NCBI GenBank assembly: GCA_021794355.1
Contig: JAJYRA010000041.1
Location: 55,064-119,063 of the forward strand
Length of the DNA: 64,000 nucleotides
DNA from: Thermoplasmata archaeon
Lineage (GTDB): Archaea; Thermoplasmatota; Thermoplasmata; Thermoplasmatales; Thermoplasmataceae
Direction of reading: 5' to 3'
Part shown: in pieces, positions 8,450-16,757 of the stretch
Position numbering within the stretch: position 1 is the first letter of the stretch
Layout of the letters: every line of letters starts with the position of its first letter
The notes under the pieces: model-generated
Told to the model about the DNA's origin: nothing
Seen by the model: only the letters and a program-made list of their open reading frames with translations
Database searches by the model: none
Made by a program: the position numbers and the translations under genes

Positions 8450-9808
8450 ATGCAAACCAATGAAAAGGATTTCGAAATGAAAGTGAAAATAAGAGTTACA
8501 CCACCGGGACCTAACGCAAAGAAAATAGTTGAAGAAGATGAAAAATATCTTGCCACAAGTTCAAAATCCCTGCCCATAACGGCTCGAAGGGGAAAGGGCG
8601 TGTATGTTGAGGACGTGGATGATAACGTCTATATAGACTTTGCAGCAGGTATTGGAGTCAATAATATGGGGCATATCCATCCGTACATTACGGAAAAGGT
8701 TCAGGAACAGTTATGGAAACTATGGCATTTTGCCGGTACTGACTTCTACTACAAGGAGCAGGTAGATGCAGCTAAGGCACTTATAGACGTAACACCGGGG
8801 AAGTTCAGCAAGAAGGTGTTTTTTACAAACAGTGGAACGGAGAGTGTTGAAGCTGCCATTAAATTCGCTAAGGTGGCCACAAGGAAGCAGGAATTCATAT
8901 CCTTTATAGGAGCATTCCATGGAAGGAGCCAGGGTTCCCTTTCAATGACCGCCTCCAAGGGAATACAGAAGAAATATCTCTTCCCCTCAATGCCAGGGGT
9001 AGAACATGTGCCATTTCCAAACCCCTATAGAAACATTTTCGGAATAGATGGTTACGAACACCCGGAGGACCTCACCAATGCTGTTATGGACTTCATTGAA
9101 AAATACACCCTCAAGATGTATATGCCACCGGAAAATGTTGCAGGATTTGTGGTGGAACCCATACAGGGAGAAGGTGGCTATATAGTCCCACCCATGGATT
9201 TCCACAGGAAACTGAGAAAACTGGCCGATGAAAACAATATGCTCGTGATCATGGACGAGGTGCAGGCCGGTTTCGGTAGAACCGGGAAGTTCTTCGCATC
9301 TGAGCATTTCGGCGTTGAGCCGCAGATAATGACACTTGCCAAGGCCATAGCCAACGGACTCCCCATGGGAGCAGTGGTTGTGGACTCAAAGGTTGATTTC
9401 CCTGAACTTGGCCTCCACTCCAATACCTACGGTGGAAACCTGCTGGCATCAGTATCATGCAAGGCTACCATTGAGGCCATAAAAAAGGAAGGTGCGGTGG
9501 AAAATGCAGCAAAGAGGGGCAAGCATCTCGGAAAAAGGCTTGAAGAGCTCAAGGATAAATATGATGTAATCGGAGATGTCAGGGGAATAGGCCTGATGCA
9601 GGCAGTGGATTTCGTAAAGGACAGAAGGACCAAGGAACCTGCAGTTAAATTCAGGAATGACGTGGAATACAAGGGTTTCCAGAATGGTATAATCCTTCTT
9701 GGGACCGGTGAAAGCGCCATAAGATTAATTCCACCCCTGATCATAACAGACGAACAGATAGATGAGGGAATGGAAGTCTTCGAAAAGGCAATCAAGCAGT
9801 CACTTTGA
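8450..9808 (+). CDS. Class III PLP aminotransferase (4-aminobutyrate/ornithine type)
   Basis: It is a PLP-dependent fold-type I enzyme of 452 residues. Motifs seen are the phosphate-binding TNSGTESVEAAIK, FIGAFHGRS, the Asp in IMDEVQAGFGRTG, and the Schiff-base Lys in LAKAIANGLPMGAV. The N-terminus IRVTPPGPNAKKIV matches the archaeal subgroup that includes omega-aminotransferases and the broad amino-acid racemases of Pyrococcus, so the substrate (GABA, ornithine, or racemisation) cannot be fixed. A GGAGGTGA ribosome site (8438-8445) precedes the ATG, and an AT-rich TATA-like stretch (CTATATATTTT) is near 8411-8421. It overlaps the convergent Hjc gene by 9 bases. Confidence 0.88.
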   Translation: MQTNEKDFEMKVKIRVTPPGPNAKKIVEEDEKYLATSSKSLPITARRGKGVYVEDVDDNVYIDFAAGIGVNNMGHIHPYITEKVQEQLWKLWHFAGTDFYYKEQVDAAKALIDVTPGKFSKKVFFTNSGTESVEAAIKFAKVATRKQEFISFIGAFHGRSQGSLSMTASKGIQKKYLFPSMPGVEHVPFPNPYRNIFGIDGYEHPEDLTNAVMDFIEKYTLKMYMPPENVAGFVVEPIQGEGGYIVPPMDFHRKLRKLADENNMLVIMDEVQAGFGRTGKFFASEHFGVEPQIMTLAKAIANGLPMGAVVVDSKVDFPELGLHSNTYGGNLLASVSCKATIEAIKKEGAVENAAKRGKHLGKRLEELKDKYDVIGDVRGIGLMQAVDFVKDRRTKEPAVKFRNDVEYKGFQNGIILLGTGESAIRLIPPLIITDEQIDEGMEVFEKAIKQSL

Positions 9809-10321
9809 ACTGCTTTCCATTAAATATTTTAGCATGTTGTTCAGTGGAGAACCCTGTTCCCACTTCATCACAAAATTTTCATTTTTTGTCATTTCTATCT
9901 GGGGAAGTATATTGTAAAGGCTTCTATACCGGCCCATTGGTTCACCTGGAACCTTGAAAAGTCTCCATGGATCTCCATCAGCATTTTTCAGCCTGAATGC
10001 ATAGATAAGGAACAGCCCTGATTTCATGCACCTTTCAGCAAGCCTCACCGCCTGATCCTGGTTCTTTCCTGAAGAAGATGAGAATGCAAGGATTGGGTTC
10101 TGGGAACTCTTAACCTCAATGATCATGGACATATCAAAGCGGACTGCAATCAAATCTGCACCCTTCGATCCTGCGGCACGTGTTACGAAAAAAGGGTATT
10201 TGGAGAGGTGTTCATAGGACTCCCTTGCAAGAAAATCCAGGTTTTTGGACACTCTTGAGATAATTTTCATATTTCCTGATAGGATTCCAACCAGCTCCCT
10301 TTCATAGATGCTTCCATTCAA
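9800..10321 (-). CDS. hjc: Holliday junction resolvase Hjc-like nuclease
   Basis: Archaeal PD-(D/E)xK resolvase that cuts four-way junctions. Visible motifs are ERELVGIL at the N-terminus (the conserved Glu), RAAGSKGADLIA with the catalytic Asp, and IIEVKSS with the E-x-K pair. A Gln in the KNQDQAVRL helix fits the family. The start is TTG at 10321, chosen because the conserved Glu would be lost with later starts and because GGGAGGGGG lies immediately upstream. At 173 residues it is longer than the usual 120-140, with an acidic/basic C-terminal tail. The tail overlaps the end of the aminotransferase gene. Confidence 0.85.
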   Translation of the reverse strand: MNGSIYERELVGILSGNMKIISRVSKNLDFLARESYEHLSKYPFFVTRAAGSKGADLIAVRFDMSMIIEVKSSQNPILAFSSSSGKNQDQAVRLAERCMKSGLFLIYAFRLKNADGDPWRLFKVPGEPMGRYRSLYNILPQIEMTKNENFVMKWEQGSPLNNMLKYLMESSSK

Positions 10322-10567
10322 CCCCCTCCCATATCATTATTGTATAGAAATATTGGGAAGATACGAATTAATCCATGTTGTTGAAAGATGTTCCTGGGCA
10401 AACCCAAAACCTGAAAAAACAGCAGTTCAGGCTTCTCCGTATTCCTAAAAAAGGTTTCTTAAAAAAATCCCATATATGTACGCACACCTAGAAACACCAC
10501 AAAAAAATATGTGAGTTCCTATTAAGAGTCGCATAGTTTAAAATAAAGGGTTTTTATTTATTTTGTC

Positions 10568-12445
10568 ATGGATACAGGAAGCCAGGTAGTATTCCACCCA
10601 GATCAGGAAACGATGAAAAATAGTAACATCAATTTATTGAGGGAGTTCATAGGTTTAAGCAGTATAAATGAGCTTTATGAATTCTCGGATCACCATATGG
10701 ATCAATTTTATGATTATGTTGTAAAACACACAGGCATATGGTTTTCGAAGCCCTATTCCAGGGTCAGGGACAGTTCCCGCGGAAAGGAGTTTTCAGGGTG
10801 GTTTGTGGATGGCGAAATAAACGTTACATTTAACTGCGTGGAAAGATATAAGAAGAGCAACAAGCCGGCTATTAAATGTGTATATGAAGATGGGGTACTG
10901 AGAATAATCACCTACTCAGAACTGGATAATTTCACGGGAAAACTTGCCGGTTCCATGAGAGAACTTGGCATAAAGAAGGGTGACAGGGTCGGTATTTTCA
11001 TGCCCATGGTTCCTGAGGCAATTTTTTCATTATACGCCATTATGAGAATAGGTGCCATCGCAGTTCCCATGTTTTCGGGGTATGGCAGGGAAGCAGTTGA
11101 AACTAGGGTCAGGGATGCAGGAATAAATTACATCTTCACGGTTGAATCCTACTCAAGGAAGGGAAGGCAGATCCATATGGCCAAAAACGTGGAGGGAATG
11201 AATGATACCACCCTGGTCATACTGGACAGGATGGAAACAGAAGGATTGGATTTTTATGAACTCTTAAAAAAGGGAACCTATATTGAAAGTGAGAAAACAG
11301 GATCTGAGGATGCAGCCATAATGCTTTACACATCGGGAACCACTGGAAAACCAAAGGGTACAGTTCACGTCCATGGTGGGTCTTTCATCAATATGGTGAA
11401 AGAAGTGAAATATTATATGAATTTTAAGGAGGAGGATACCATTTTCTGGATTACGGATCTGGGATGGATGATGGGACCATGGGAAATACTGGGGGCCAAT
11501 GCACTGGGAGGCACTCTTTTTCTCTATCCCGGTGCCGTAGATTTTCCATCAAACGAGAAAGTGTGGGATCTTGTGGAAAAGCATGGGATCACCATACTGG
11601 GACTATCCCCCACATTTGCCAGAACCATGAAATACAAAAATATAAAGAGGCCATTCTCTGGATTGAAGGCCTTTGGTTCCACGGGGGAACCATGGGATGA
11701 AGACTCATGGAATTATGTTTTTCACACCTGGGGAAGAGGAAAAATTCCCATATGCAACGTTTCAGGGGGGACGGATATAATTGGTTGTTTTCTTGCGTCC
11801 ACACCTGTCACACCCCTGAAACCAAAATGCTTGTTCAAGGGCTTAGGTATGGGAGTTACTGTTCTTGATCCTTCAGGAAAGGAAATTTTCAACAAGATTG
11901 GATACCTCGTTTCAAGGGATCACCTTCCCTCCATGACCCGTGGTATATGGAAGAATGAGGAACGGTACATGAGTTCCTACTGGTCGCAATTTCCCGGTTA
12001 CTGGTCCCAGGGGGACTGGGCCATGCAGGACAGGGATGGATATTTCTTTCTTTATGGAAGGGCAGACGACATAATCAAGACCTCAGGAAAGAGGATTGGA
12101 CCCGGAGAAGTGGAAGATTCTGCAGACAGGGTTCCTGGTGTTGTGGAGTCAGCAGCCATAGGCGTACCACACGAAAAGAAGGGAGAAGCCATAATTATTT
12201 TTTACAGGGGCGAAGACACTGAAGAGGTACGCAGTAAAATAAGGCTTGAAATTGAAAAGTCACAGGGCAAATCCTTCAGTCCCGAGAAAATAATATGTGT
12301 TGAGGATCTCCCGAAAACAAGAAATGGGAAGATAATGAGAAGGGTTGTAAAGGCAGCCTATACGGGAAATGATCCAGGTGATGTAACAGGGCTTGAAGAT
12401 CCCACCATAATAGATAAAATAAGAGAGTTGGTAAACGATCCCTAA
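10568..12445 (+). CDS. AMP-forming acyl-CoA synthetase (acetyl/propionyl-CoA synthetase type)
   Basis: ANL-superfamily enzyme of 625 residues that activates a carboxylic acid with ATP and CoA. The P-loop-like A3 motif is YTSGTTGKPKG, A5 is NVSGGTDIIG, A8 is GRADDIIKTSGKRIGPGEVE, and A10 is PKTRNGKIMRR with the catalytic Lys. An N-terminal extension with WFVDGEINVTFNCVER matches the ACAS_N region of short-chain acyl-CoA synthetases. The substrate is therefore probably acetate, propionate or a close relative, which is inference. A TTTAAAATA box about 27 bases upstream of the ATG suggests a leaderless mRNA. The 3' end overlaps the convergent gene by 4 bases. Confidence 0.9.
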   Translation: MDTGSQVVFHPDQETMKNSNINLLREFIGLSSINELYEFSDHHMDQFYDYVVKHTGIWFSKPYSRVRDSSRGKEFSGWFVDGEINVTFNCVERYKKSNKPAIKCVYEDGVLRIITYSELDNFTGKLAGSMRELGIKKGDRVGIFMPMVPEAIFSLYAIMRIGAIAVPMFSGYGREAVETRVRDAGINYIFTVESYSRKGRQIHMAKNVEGMNDTTLVILDRMETEGLDFYELLKKGTYIESEKTGSEDAAIMLYTSGTTGKPKGTVHVHGGSFINMVKEVKYYMNFKEEDTIFWITDLGWMMGPWEILGANALGGTLFLYPGAVDFPSNEKVWDLVEKHGITILGLSPTFARTMKYKNIKRPFSGLKAFGSTGEPWDEDSWNYVFHTWGRGKIPICNVSGGTDIIGCFLASTPVTPLKPKCLFKGLGMGVTVLDPSGKEIFNKIGYLVSRDHLPSMTRGIWKNEERYMSSYWSQFPGYWSQGDWAMQDRDGYFFLYGRADDIIKTSGKRIGPGEVEDSADRVPGVVESAAIGVPHEKKGEAIIIFYRGEDTEEVRSKIRLEIEKSQGKSFSPEKIICVEDLPKTRNGKIMRRVVKAAYTGNDPGDVTGLEDPTIIDKIRELVNDP

Positions 12446-13443
12446 TCTCTTCTTTTCCAGTAGTAGACAGGAATCAATGCCACTGTGGCAATACCTGCAA
12501 GGTAAACAGAAATATTACTCCATTTGAGGGGTTTTGTGGGCAAACCTGAAAAAACTATCAAACCGTAAAGGTGTGGAATTGTGAAGTTTCCCCGGGATAT
12601 GTTAAATTGAATTATCTGTCCCATACCACCATTCCCACTGTACGCCTGTCCATTAATGCCGGAAACGCCGTGACCTCCTGAAACATTGCACTGATCGTGG
12701 GTATTCAGTCCACCACTCCCGTATGCAATAAGTATGACACCCCCACCTCCACCACCTATAAGCCCAAGACCACTTCCCGTTCCACTTCCATTGGCTCCCA
12801 TGGCATCTATCTGCCCAGGGAAAATTTTCCCTGCCACTATGGCCAGACCATAGGCACCTCCGGAATAGGAAAGGCTGGGAAGTTGTTCCGCACCTGCACC
12901 AGATAAGAAATTGGATAGGTCGCCGGAATACCATGTTTTAAACATCACTGAATCGTTTACATTTGAGGGCAGTTGAGGAGTTGCTCCGTTCCCCCCGTTC
13001 TGGGAATTACTGCTGGACCCCATTCCACCCGGTGCAATGGTGGAAAAGCCTGCAGACTGGCCAGCATTTTCTGCCTGGCTCTGAGCGCCTCCTCCAGATC
13101 CTCCATATGACCGGGTATAATTCTTGGGAGGAGTCGTACCAGTTATGATTTTCCCCAGATTTTCAAACATATTGTTTGCAAAGATATTCCAGCCATCTGT
13201 TGTCAAGACAACTCCCGATTCAATTGTTATATTGTTTCCGGTCAGGTTTGAATGAAGTGTTTCGCTTGCATTAACGTAAATATTTGGCAGAGAATAATTT
13301 GCCCTTATCTGGGTATTATCTACACCCTTCACCACAGGTACATTACCTGGAAAACCCACATTCTCCATTGAAAACATACCTGATGCTATGATTAACAGGG
13401 ACACCGTGAAAAATAGTATTGCCAAACGGATACTCTTTAACAT
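12442..13443 (-). CDS. Gly/Asn/Ser-rich exported surface protein with C-terminal anchor
   Basis: A signal peptide (LKSIRLAILFFTVSLLIIASG) is followed by an N-rich segment with beta-helix-like wording (NITIESGVVLTTDGWNI). A glycine-rich region with runs such as GGGGGGVILIAYGSGG comes next, and then a C-terminal membrane helix (VYLAGIATVALIPVYYW) ending in KRRD. The arrangement suggests a cell-surface protein anchored by its C-terminus. The ATG at 13443 has GGAG 5 bases upstream, so it is preferred over the adjacent TTG. No catalytic motif is seen. Function is unknown; adhesin or envelope component is a guess. Confidence 0.65.
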   Translation of the reverse strand: MLKSIRLAILFFTVSLLIIASGMFSMENVGFPGNVPVVKGVDNTQIRANYSLPNIYVNASETLHSNLTGNNITIESGVVLTTDGWNIFANNMFENLGKIITGTTPPKNYTRSYGGSGGGAQSQAENAGQSAGFSTIAPGGMGSSSNSQNGGNGATPQLPSNVNDSVMFKTWYSGDLSNFLSGAGAEQLPSLSYSGGAYGLAIVAGKIFPGQIDAMGANGSGTGSGLGLIGGGGGGVILIAYGSGGLNTHDQCNVSGGHGVSGINGQAYSGNGGMGQIIQFNISRGNFTIPHLYGLIVFSGLPTKPLKWSNISVYLAGIATVALIPVYYWKRRD

Positions 13444-13711
13444 CAACTCCTGAAGTATTATCTTTTCAATATATAAAGAATACTTCCCTTAAGGTGACAT
13501 CCTTTCATCTGACACAGGGGCTTTCTGCTGGAGGGTTGAAATTATGGATCGGTGGTTATCGGAGGGTATTCTCACCGAAAGTCATTGCATTCTTGACTTA
13601 AAATCGACATAGAAGTGGCATAAATCACAATTTTTTACAGGAATCTTTTATTTACAATTCATCCTTGCATGAATCCTATCATAATTTTGAAGGTACAATT
13701 CTTGAACTTTG

Positions 13712-13730
13712 TTGGGTATATATATCAAGA
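13712..13730 (+). promoter_or_regulatory. TATA box of the ABC transporter operon
   Basis: GGTATATATATC lies about 27 bases before the ATG at 13747, the spacing seen for archaeal leaderless transcripts. There is no ribosome-site sequence just before that ATG, which agrees with a leaderless start. The rest of the 300-base gap after the glycine-rich gene shows no gene. Confidence 0.55.
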
Positions 13731-13746
13731 AAATTCATAAGGCATA

Positions 13747-14532
13747 ATGCTTGAAATAAACGGTATCAGTGTTAGATACGGGAAAAATAAGAGAAAGGCC
13801 GTTGATGGCGCCAATTTATCCATTGAAAGGGGGAAGGTTGCTATTGTAGGTCCCAACGGATGCGGGAAAACCACACTTATAAAGGCGATTGTGGGACTGG
13901 CTCCCGTTGAATCTGGCAACATTCTCCTCTTTGGTAAGGATATAAAGAATATAACCAATGAGTTAAGGGTCTCAACAAATCTTTCAGATGTTTACAGGCT
14001 TATGAGGATGTCAACCAGCGACACCATAAAACTTTATTCGGAAATCAAGGGAATCGATGCTGATGTGGTAATGAAAATGATGGCGAATTTTGAACTTGAA
14101 GACACGTTGGATAAGATGCTTTATGAATTGAGCACCGGGCAGCAGAAGCTTGTATGCAATCTTTTATGCATAGCAACCGGATCCAAGATGATCCTTCTTG
14201 ACGAACCTTTTGAAAATATAGACCAGATGAGACGAATAAAGCTGACAAACATGCTGGTTGATTATGAATCGGAAATTCTTCTTAATACGCATGAATTCGA
14301 TATTCTTGGCAAGCTCAAGGGCTGGTCCCTTTACTTTATGCTGGAGGGAAAGTTATTTGGGAAATTTGAGGCGAATGATGTCAGGAATCTCTTCATCAAC
14401 AGAGGCATTTCGCCCAATAATCTATCCGTGATGGAAACAAGCTATGGCACGTTTTCCATTACAAGAGGCGAAGGAGAGGTGTCCATATCTGCGGCAAGGA
14501 ATTTTAATTCCCTTTTGAATGAGGTGACTTGA
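13747..14532 (+). CDS. ABC transporter ATP-binding subunit
   Basis: Nucleotide-binding subunit of 261 residues. Walker A is GPNGCGKTT near residue 38, the signature is LSTGQQKLVCN (a variant of LSGGQ), Walker B is MILLDEPFENID, and the switch His is in LLNTHEFDILG. It is first in a four-gene operon with two membrane proteins and a regulator, each joined by a short overlap. This is typical of an exporter or drug/antimicrobial-resistance type ABC system (ABC-2 like). The substrate is not known. Confidence 0.9.
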   Translation: MLEINGISVRYGKNKRKAVDGANLSIERGKVAIVGPNGCGKTTLIKAIVGLAPVESGNILLFGKDIKNITNELRVSTNLSDVYRLMRMSTSDTIKLYSEIKGIDADVVMKMMANFELEDTLDKMLYELSTGQQKLVCNLLCIATGSKMILLDEPFENIDQMRRIKLTNMLVDYESEILLNTHEFDILGKLKGWSLYFMLEGKLFGKFEANDVRNLFINRGISPNNLSVMETSYGTFSITRGEGEVSISAARNFNSLLNEVT

Positions 14533-15341
14533 TGATAAGCACGTATTTCCTTAAATCCATGCTTAAGAACAAGAATATATGGGGTTGGGGGCTCTTCTTC
14601 ATGCTGTTCTGGATATTCATGGGAGCATTTGTCTTCGGAACCAATTTTCCTGACCAGAAGATATATTTCCAGTATGATGCATCTATATGGTTTGGATTGC
14701 TTGGCTTAATTTCTACCAGCACCATGGCTACAAGTGTAGCCTACTCCATTTACTATGGAAACTCTTCCCTTGCTTATGGATTCAGGTTCACCACCTTAAA
14801 ACCTTCCAGGTATATCTCCAGCTTTGCAATAAGTACTTCAATAATCGGTGGAATGCTTTCCGGGTTCATGCTCCTCTTCACCTTTCTGCTATTCAGCTAT
14901 AGGAGCGGCTTCCTGCTTACGCCGACCTTCCCGTATATGTCCATAATCATAGGGTTTGCATCGGGAGCCTTCATGTTTCTTCTTGCCTCAATTATCATAG
15001 TTATCGTGAATAATTACCTTGGGTTGAGGAATGTTTCATTTGCGTCATTCATACCTATGATACTCACCTATTTATTTGGTTTTACCCAGATAAACACCAG
15101 CCTTCCACCTTTCATAGTATACGGAAGTCCTTTCACAGATATTTCAGATCTTCTCATATGGAGCTATTATGGAAGGGAAATTCCAGTTAATTTATCAGGT
15201 TCATTACAGAACGGCGGTCAAATCAACCTGGTAGTTCAGGTGATCATGCTTGTTTTATGGATAATTCTTTTATCCATATTGTCTTTTATGCTAATAAGGA
15301 AAATTAAACCGAAATCCATAGAAGAGGGCAGGCAGGTATGA
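14532..15341 (+). CDS. ABC transporter membrane subunit
   Basis: Integral membrane protein of about 269 residues with roughly six hydrophobic segments, among them WGWGLFFMLFWIFMGAFVFG and a last helix near the basic tail KIKPKS. The ATG at 14532 overlaps the TGA of the ATPase gene (TGATG), with GAGGTGA just upstream, so it is preferred over the TTG 3 bases earlier. With the neighbouring ATPase it forms the membrane channel of the transporter. The length fits ABC-2-type permeases. Confidence 0.75.
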   Translation: MISTYFLKSMLKNKNIWGWGLFFMLFWIFMGAFVFGTNFPDQKIYFQYDASIWFGLLGLISTSTMATSVAYSIYYGNSSLAYGFRFTTLKPSRYISSFAISTSIIGGMLSGFMLLFTFLLFSYRSGFLLTPTFPYMSIIIGFASGAFMFLLASIIIVIVNNYLGLRNVSFASFIPMILTYLFGFTQINTSLPPFIVYGSPFTDISDLLIWSYYGREIPVNLSGSLQNGGQINLVVQVIMLVLWIILLSILSFMLIRKIKPKSIEEGRQV

Positions 15342-16018
15342 GTGATAGGCTTTCGCATAGTGAGATCGATGAACTGGCGGGAATAGCAAGGAACGCAATC
15401 TCATTTGATTTTTACGTATTCAGGAAGGCATATGGTTCGTATTATGCAACATGGGCCACAGCCATACTCCTCTTCGTTTTTCTCCCATTCCTGATTTTTT
15501 CAGTATTTCCTTCAAATTATTCCCCATACGTATTTCTTTCCCTATATATTATAATCTTAATATTTGCAATTAGATCCACGACAATCGTATTTTCCAATGC
15601 CGGGGAAATGATAGGTTTCAGGTCAATTCTTGAAGGAAACAAAGGCAACCCTTCAATGGAGTGGTTAATCAATTATCTCCTATGCATATTGTTTGTAATT
15701 ACAATAATAGTGATTTCTTTCAAAGGGTTGAACAACATACTAACAACCCTGATATTTTATGGCTTTCTTATACTAATGTCTTATTATCTGCTCCATAACC
15801 TGAAATCCACATTCAAGCGTATTCCCCCTGAAGGAATTGTGTCTGTTTCATCCTATATTGGTAGCATTATACTCTCCTTCGCCACAATTCCCCTGTTTCA
15901 TAACCAGATATCCTTTTCACTGGCATGGCTCCCCGCAATTATTGGATGGTATTTCAGTGCAGCATATGCGATCCTAAAAAGCAAAAAACACCTGGAGGGA
16001 ATAAATGCTCAAGCCTGA
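15338..16018 (+). CDS. Second membrane protein of the ABC operon
   Basis: It encodes 226 residues with about six predicted helices (for example WATAILLFVFLPFLIFSVF and YVFLSLYIIILIFAI), beginning with a short polar N-terminus. The start overlaps the previous stop (ATGA), so it is co-translated. No motif identifies it. It may be a second permease half or an accessory subunit. It lacks any sign of an ATPase or binding-protein domain. Confidence 0.7.
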   Translation: MSDRLSHSEIDELAGIARNAISFDFYVFRKAYGSYYATWATAILLFVFLPFLIFSVFPSNYSPYVFLSLYIIILIFAIRSTTIVFSNAGEMIGFRSILEGNKGNPSMEWLINYLLCILFVITIIVISFKGLNNILTTLIFYGFLILMSYYLLHNLKSTFKRIPPEGIVSVSSYIGSIILSFATIPLFHNQISFSLAWLPAIIGWYFSAAYAILKSKKHLEGINAQA

Positions 16019-16385
16019 GGACGGTCGAGATAGTGATGAAAGGAATTCAAGGAAAATGGCACCTGATCATGATGAACAAATAAACAGCATTATTTCAGAG
16101 CTGTCCGAACAGCTTCAAGAACCCCTCCTGAAATCCTCCATAAGAATGGTAATAATAATCTCGCTTGTACACAACAAGAGACTGAGTTTTACTGAGCTTT
16201 CTAAACTGACATTCTCCGGAAAAGGTAGCCTCAGCAACCACATCTCAAAGCTTGAGGAGAGAGGGTTGATCAGGACATATTGCGCATTCGGTGTCGGCGG
16301 GCCTAGATCGATGCTTACAATAACAGATCTGGGGTTAAAGGTTTACAATAATTATGCAAATTTATTGAAGAAGATATTTTTGTGA
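16005..16385 (+). CDS. Winged-helix transcriptional regulator
   Basis: A 126-residue protein with a DNA-binding winged helix at about residues 45-115. SIRMVIIISLVHNKRLSF is followed by TELSKLTFSGKGSLSNHI as the recognition region, and the wing is GVGGPRSMLTITDLG. The layout matches the ArsR/MarR-like one-domain regulators often paired with ABC operons. It overlaps the preceding gene by 14 bases, so the transporter and regulator share a transcript. The protein may control its own operon, which is inference. Confidence 0.78.
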   Translation: MLKPEDGRDSDERNSRKMAPDHDEQINSIISELSEQLQEPLLKSSIRMVIIISLVHNKRLSFTELSKLTFSGKGSLSNHISKLEERGLIRTYCAFGVGGPRSMLTITDLGLKVYNNYANLLKKIFL

Positions 16386-16757
16386 AAATTTTGGTAAACA
16401 CAAAGATAATTCCTGATTCCCGTGACTTTACAGTCATTTATTTTCAGTTGAACCGGGAGAGGAGGACACGATGAACCTGAATTCGGGTCATATAATTTTC
16501 AGTATTTGTAAAAATCAATAAAAAAGACTTACAGGAATTATGGCTCAACTCCATACTATTTCAGTAGGAATCCGCTATAAAGGCAAAGGCAAAAACTTCT
16601 GGTTCTAAAAAAGATCATTTAAGAGTGAATGATATTTAACGGAATTCCGTTCAAGAATACTTCTGAATTAATCACAGGGAAGGTTAATACAGATTTATAT
16701 TTCAATGGACATTTGGAGTTTCAAATACTATATACGGAAAGAAGATCATGCATTATT
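16386..16757 (+). promoter_or_regulatory. Gene-free leader region; TATA box of the second acyl-CoA synthetase
   Basis: No intact gene is seen. An in-frame extension of the downstream gene exists from 16629, but its sequence looks non-coding. AATACTATATAC at about 16724-16735 is 27 bases before the ATG at 16758, the expected leaderless promoter position. Confidence 0.5.

Noticed and set aside
9427..9795. 122-residue minus-strand frame inside the aminotransferase gene
   Set aside because: It is the antisense shadow of a strong PLP gene.
12653..12934. Trp/Arg-rich frame inside the glycine-rich gene
   Set aside because: Composition is an artefact of reading Gly/Ser codons in another frame.
13419..13601. 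60-residue plus-strand frame at the 5' end of the glycine-rich gene
   Set aside because: It overlaps the divergent promoter and has no coding character.
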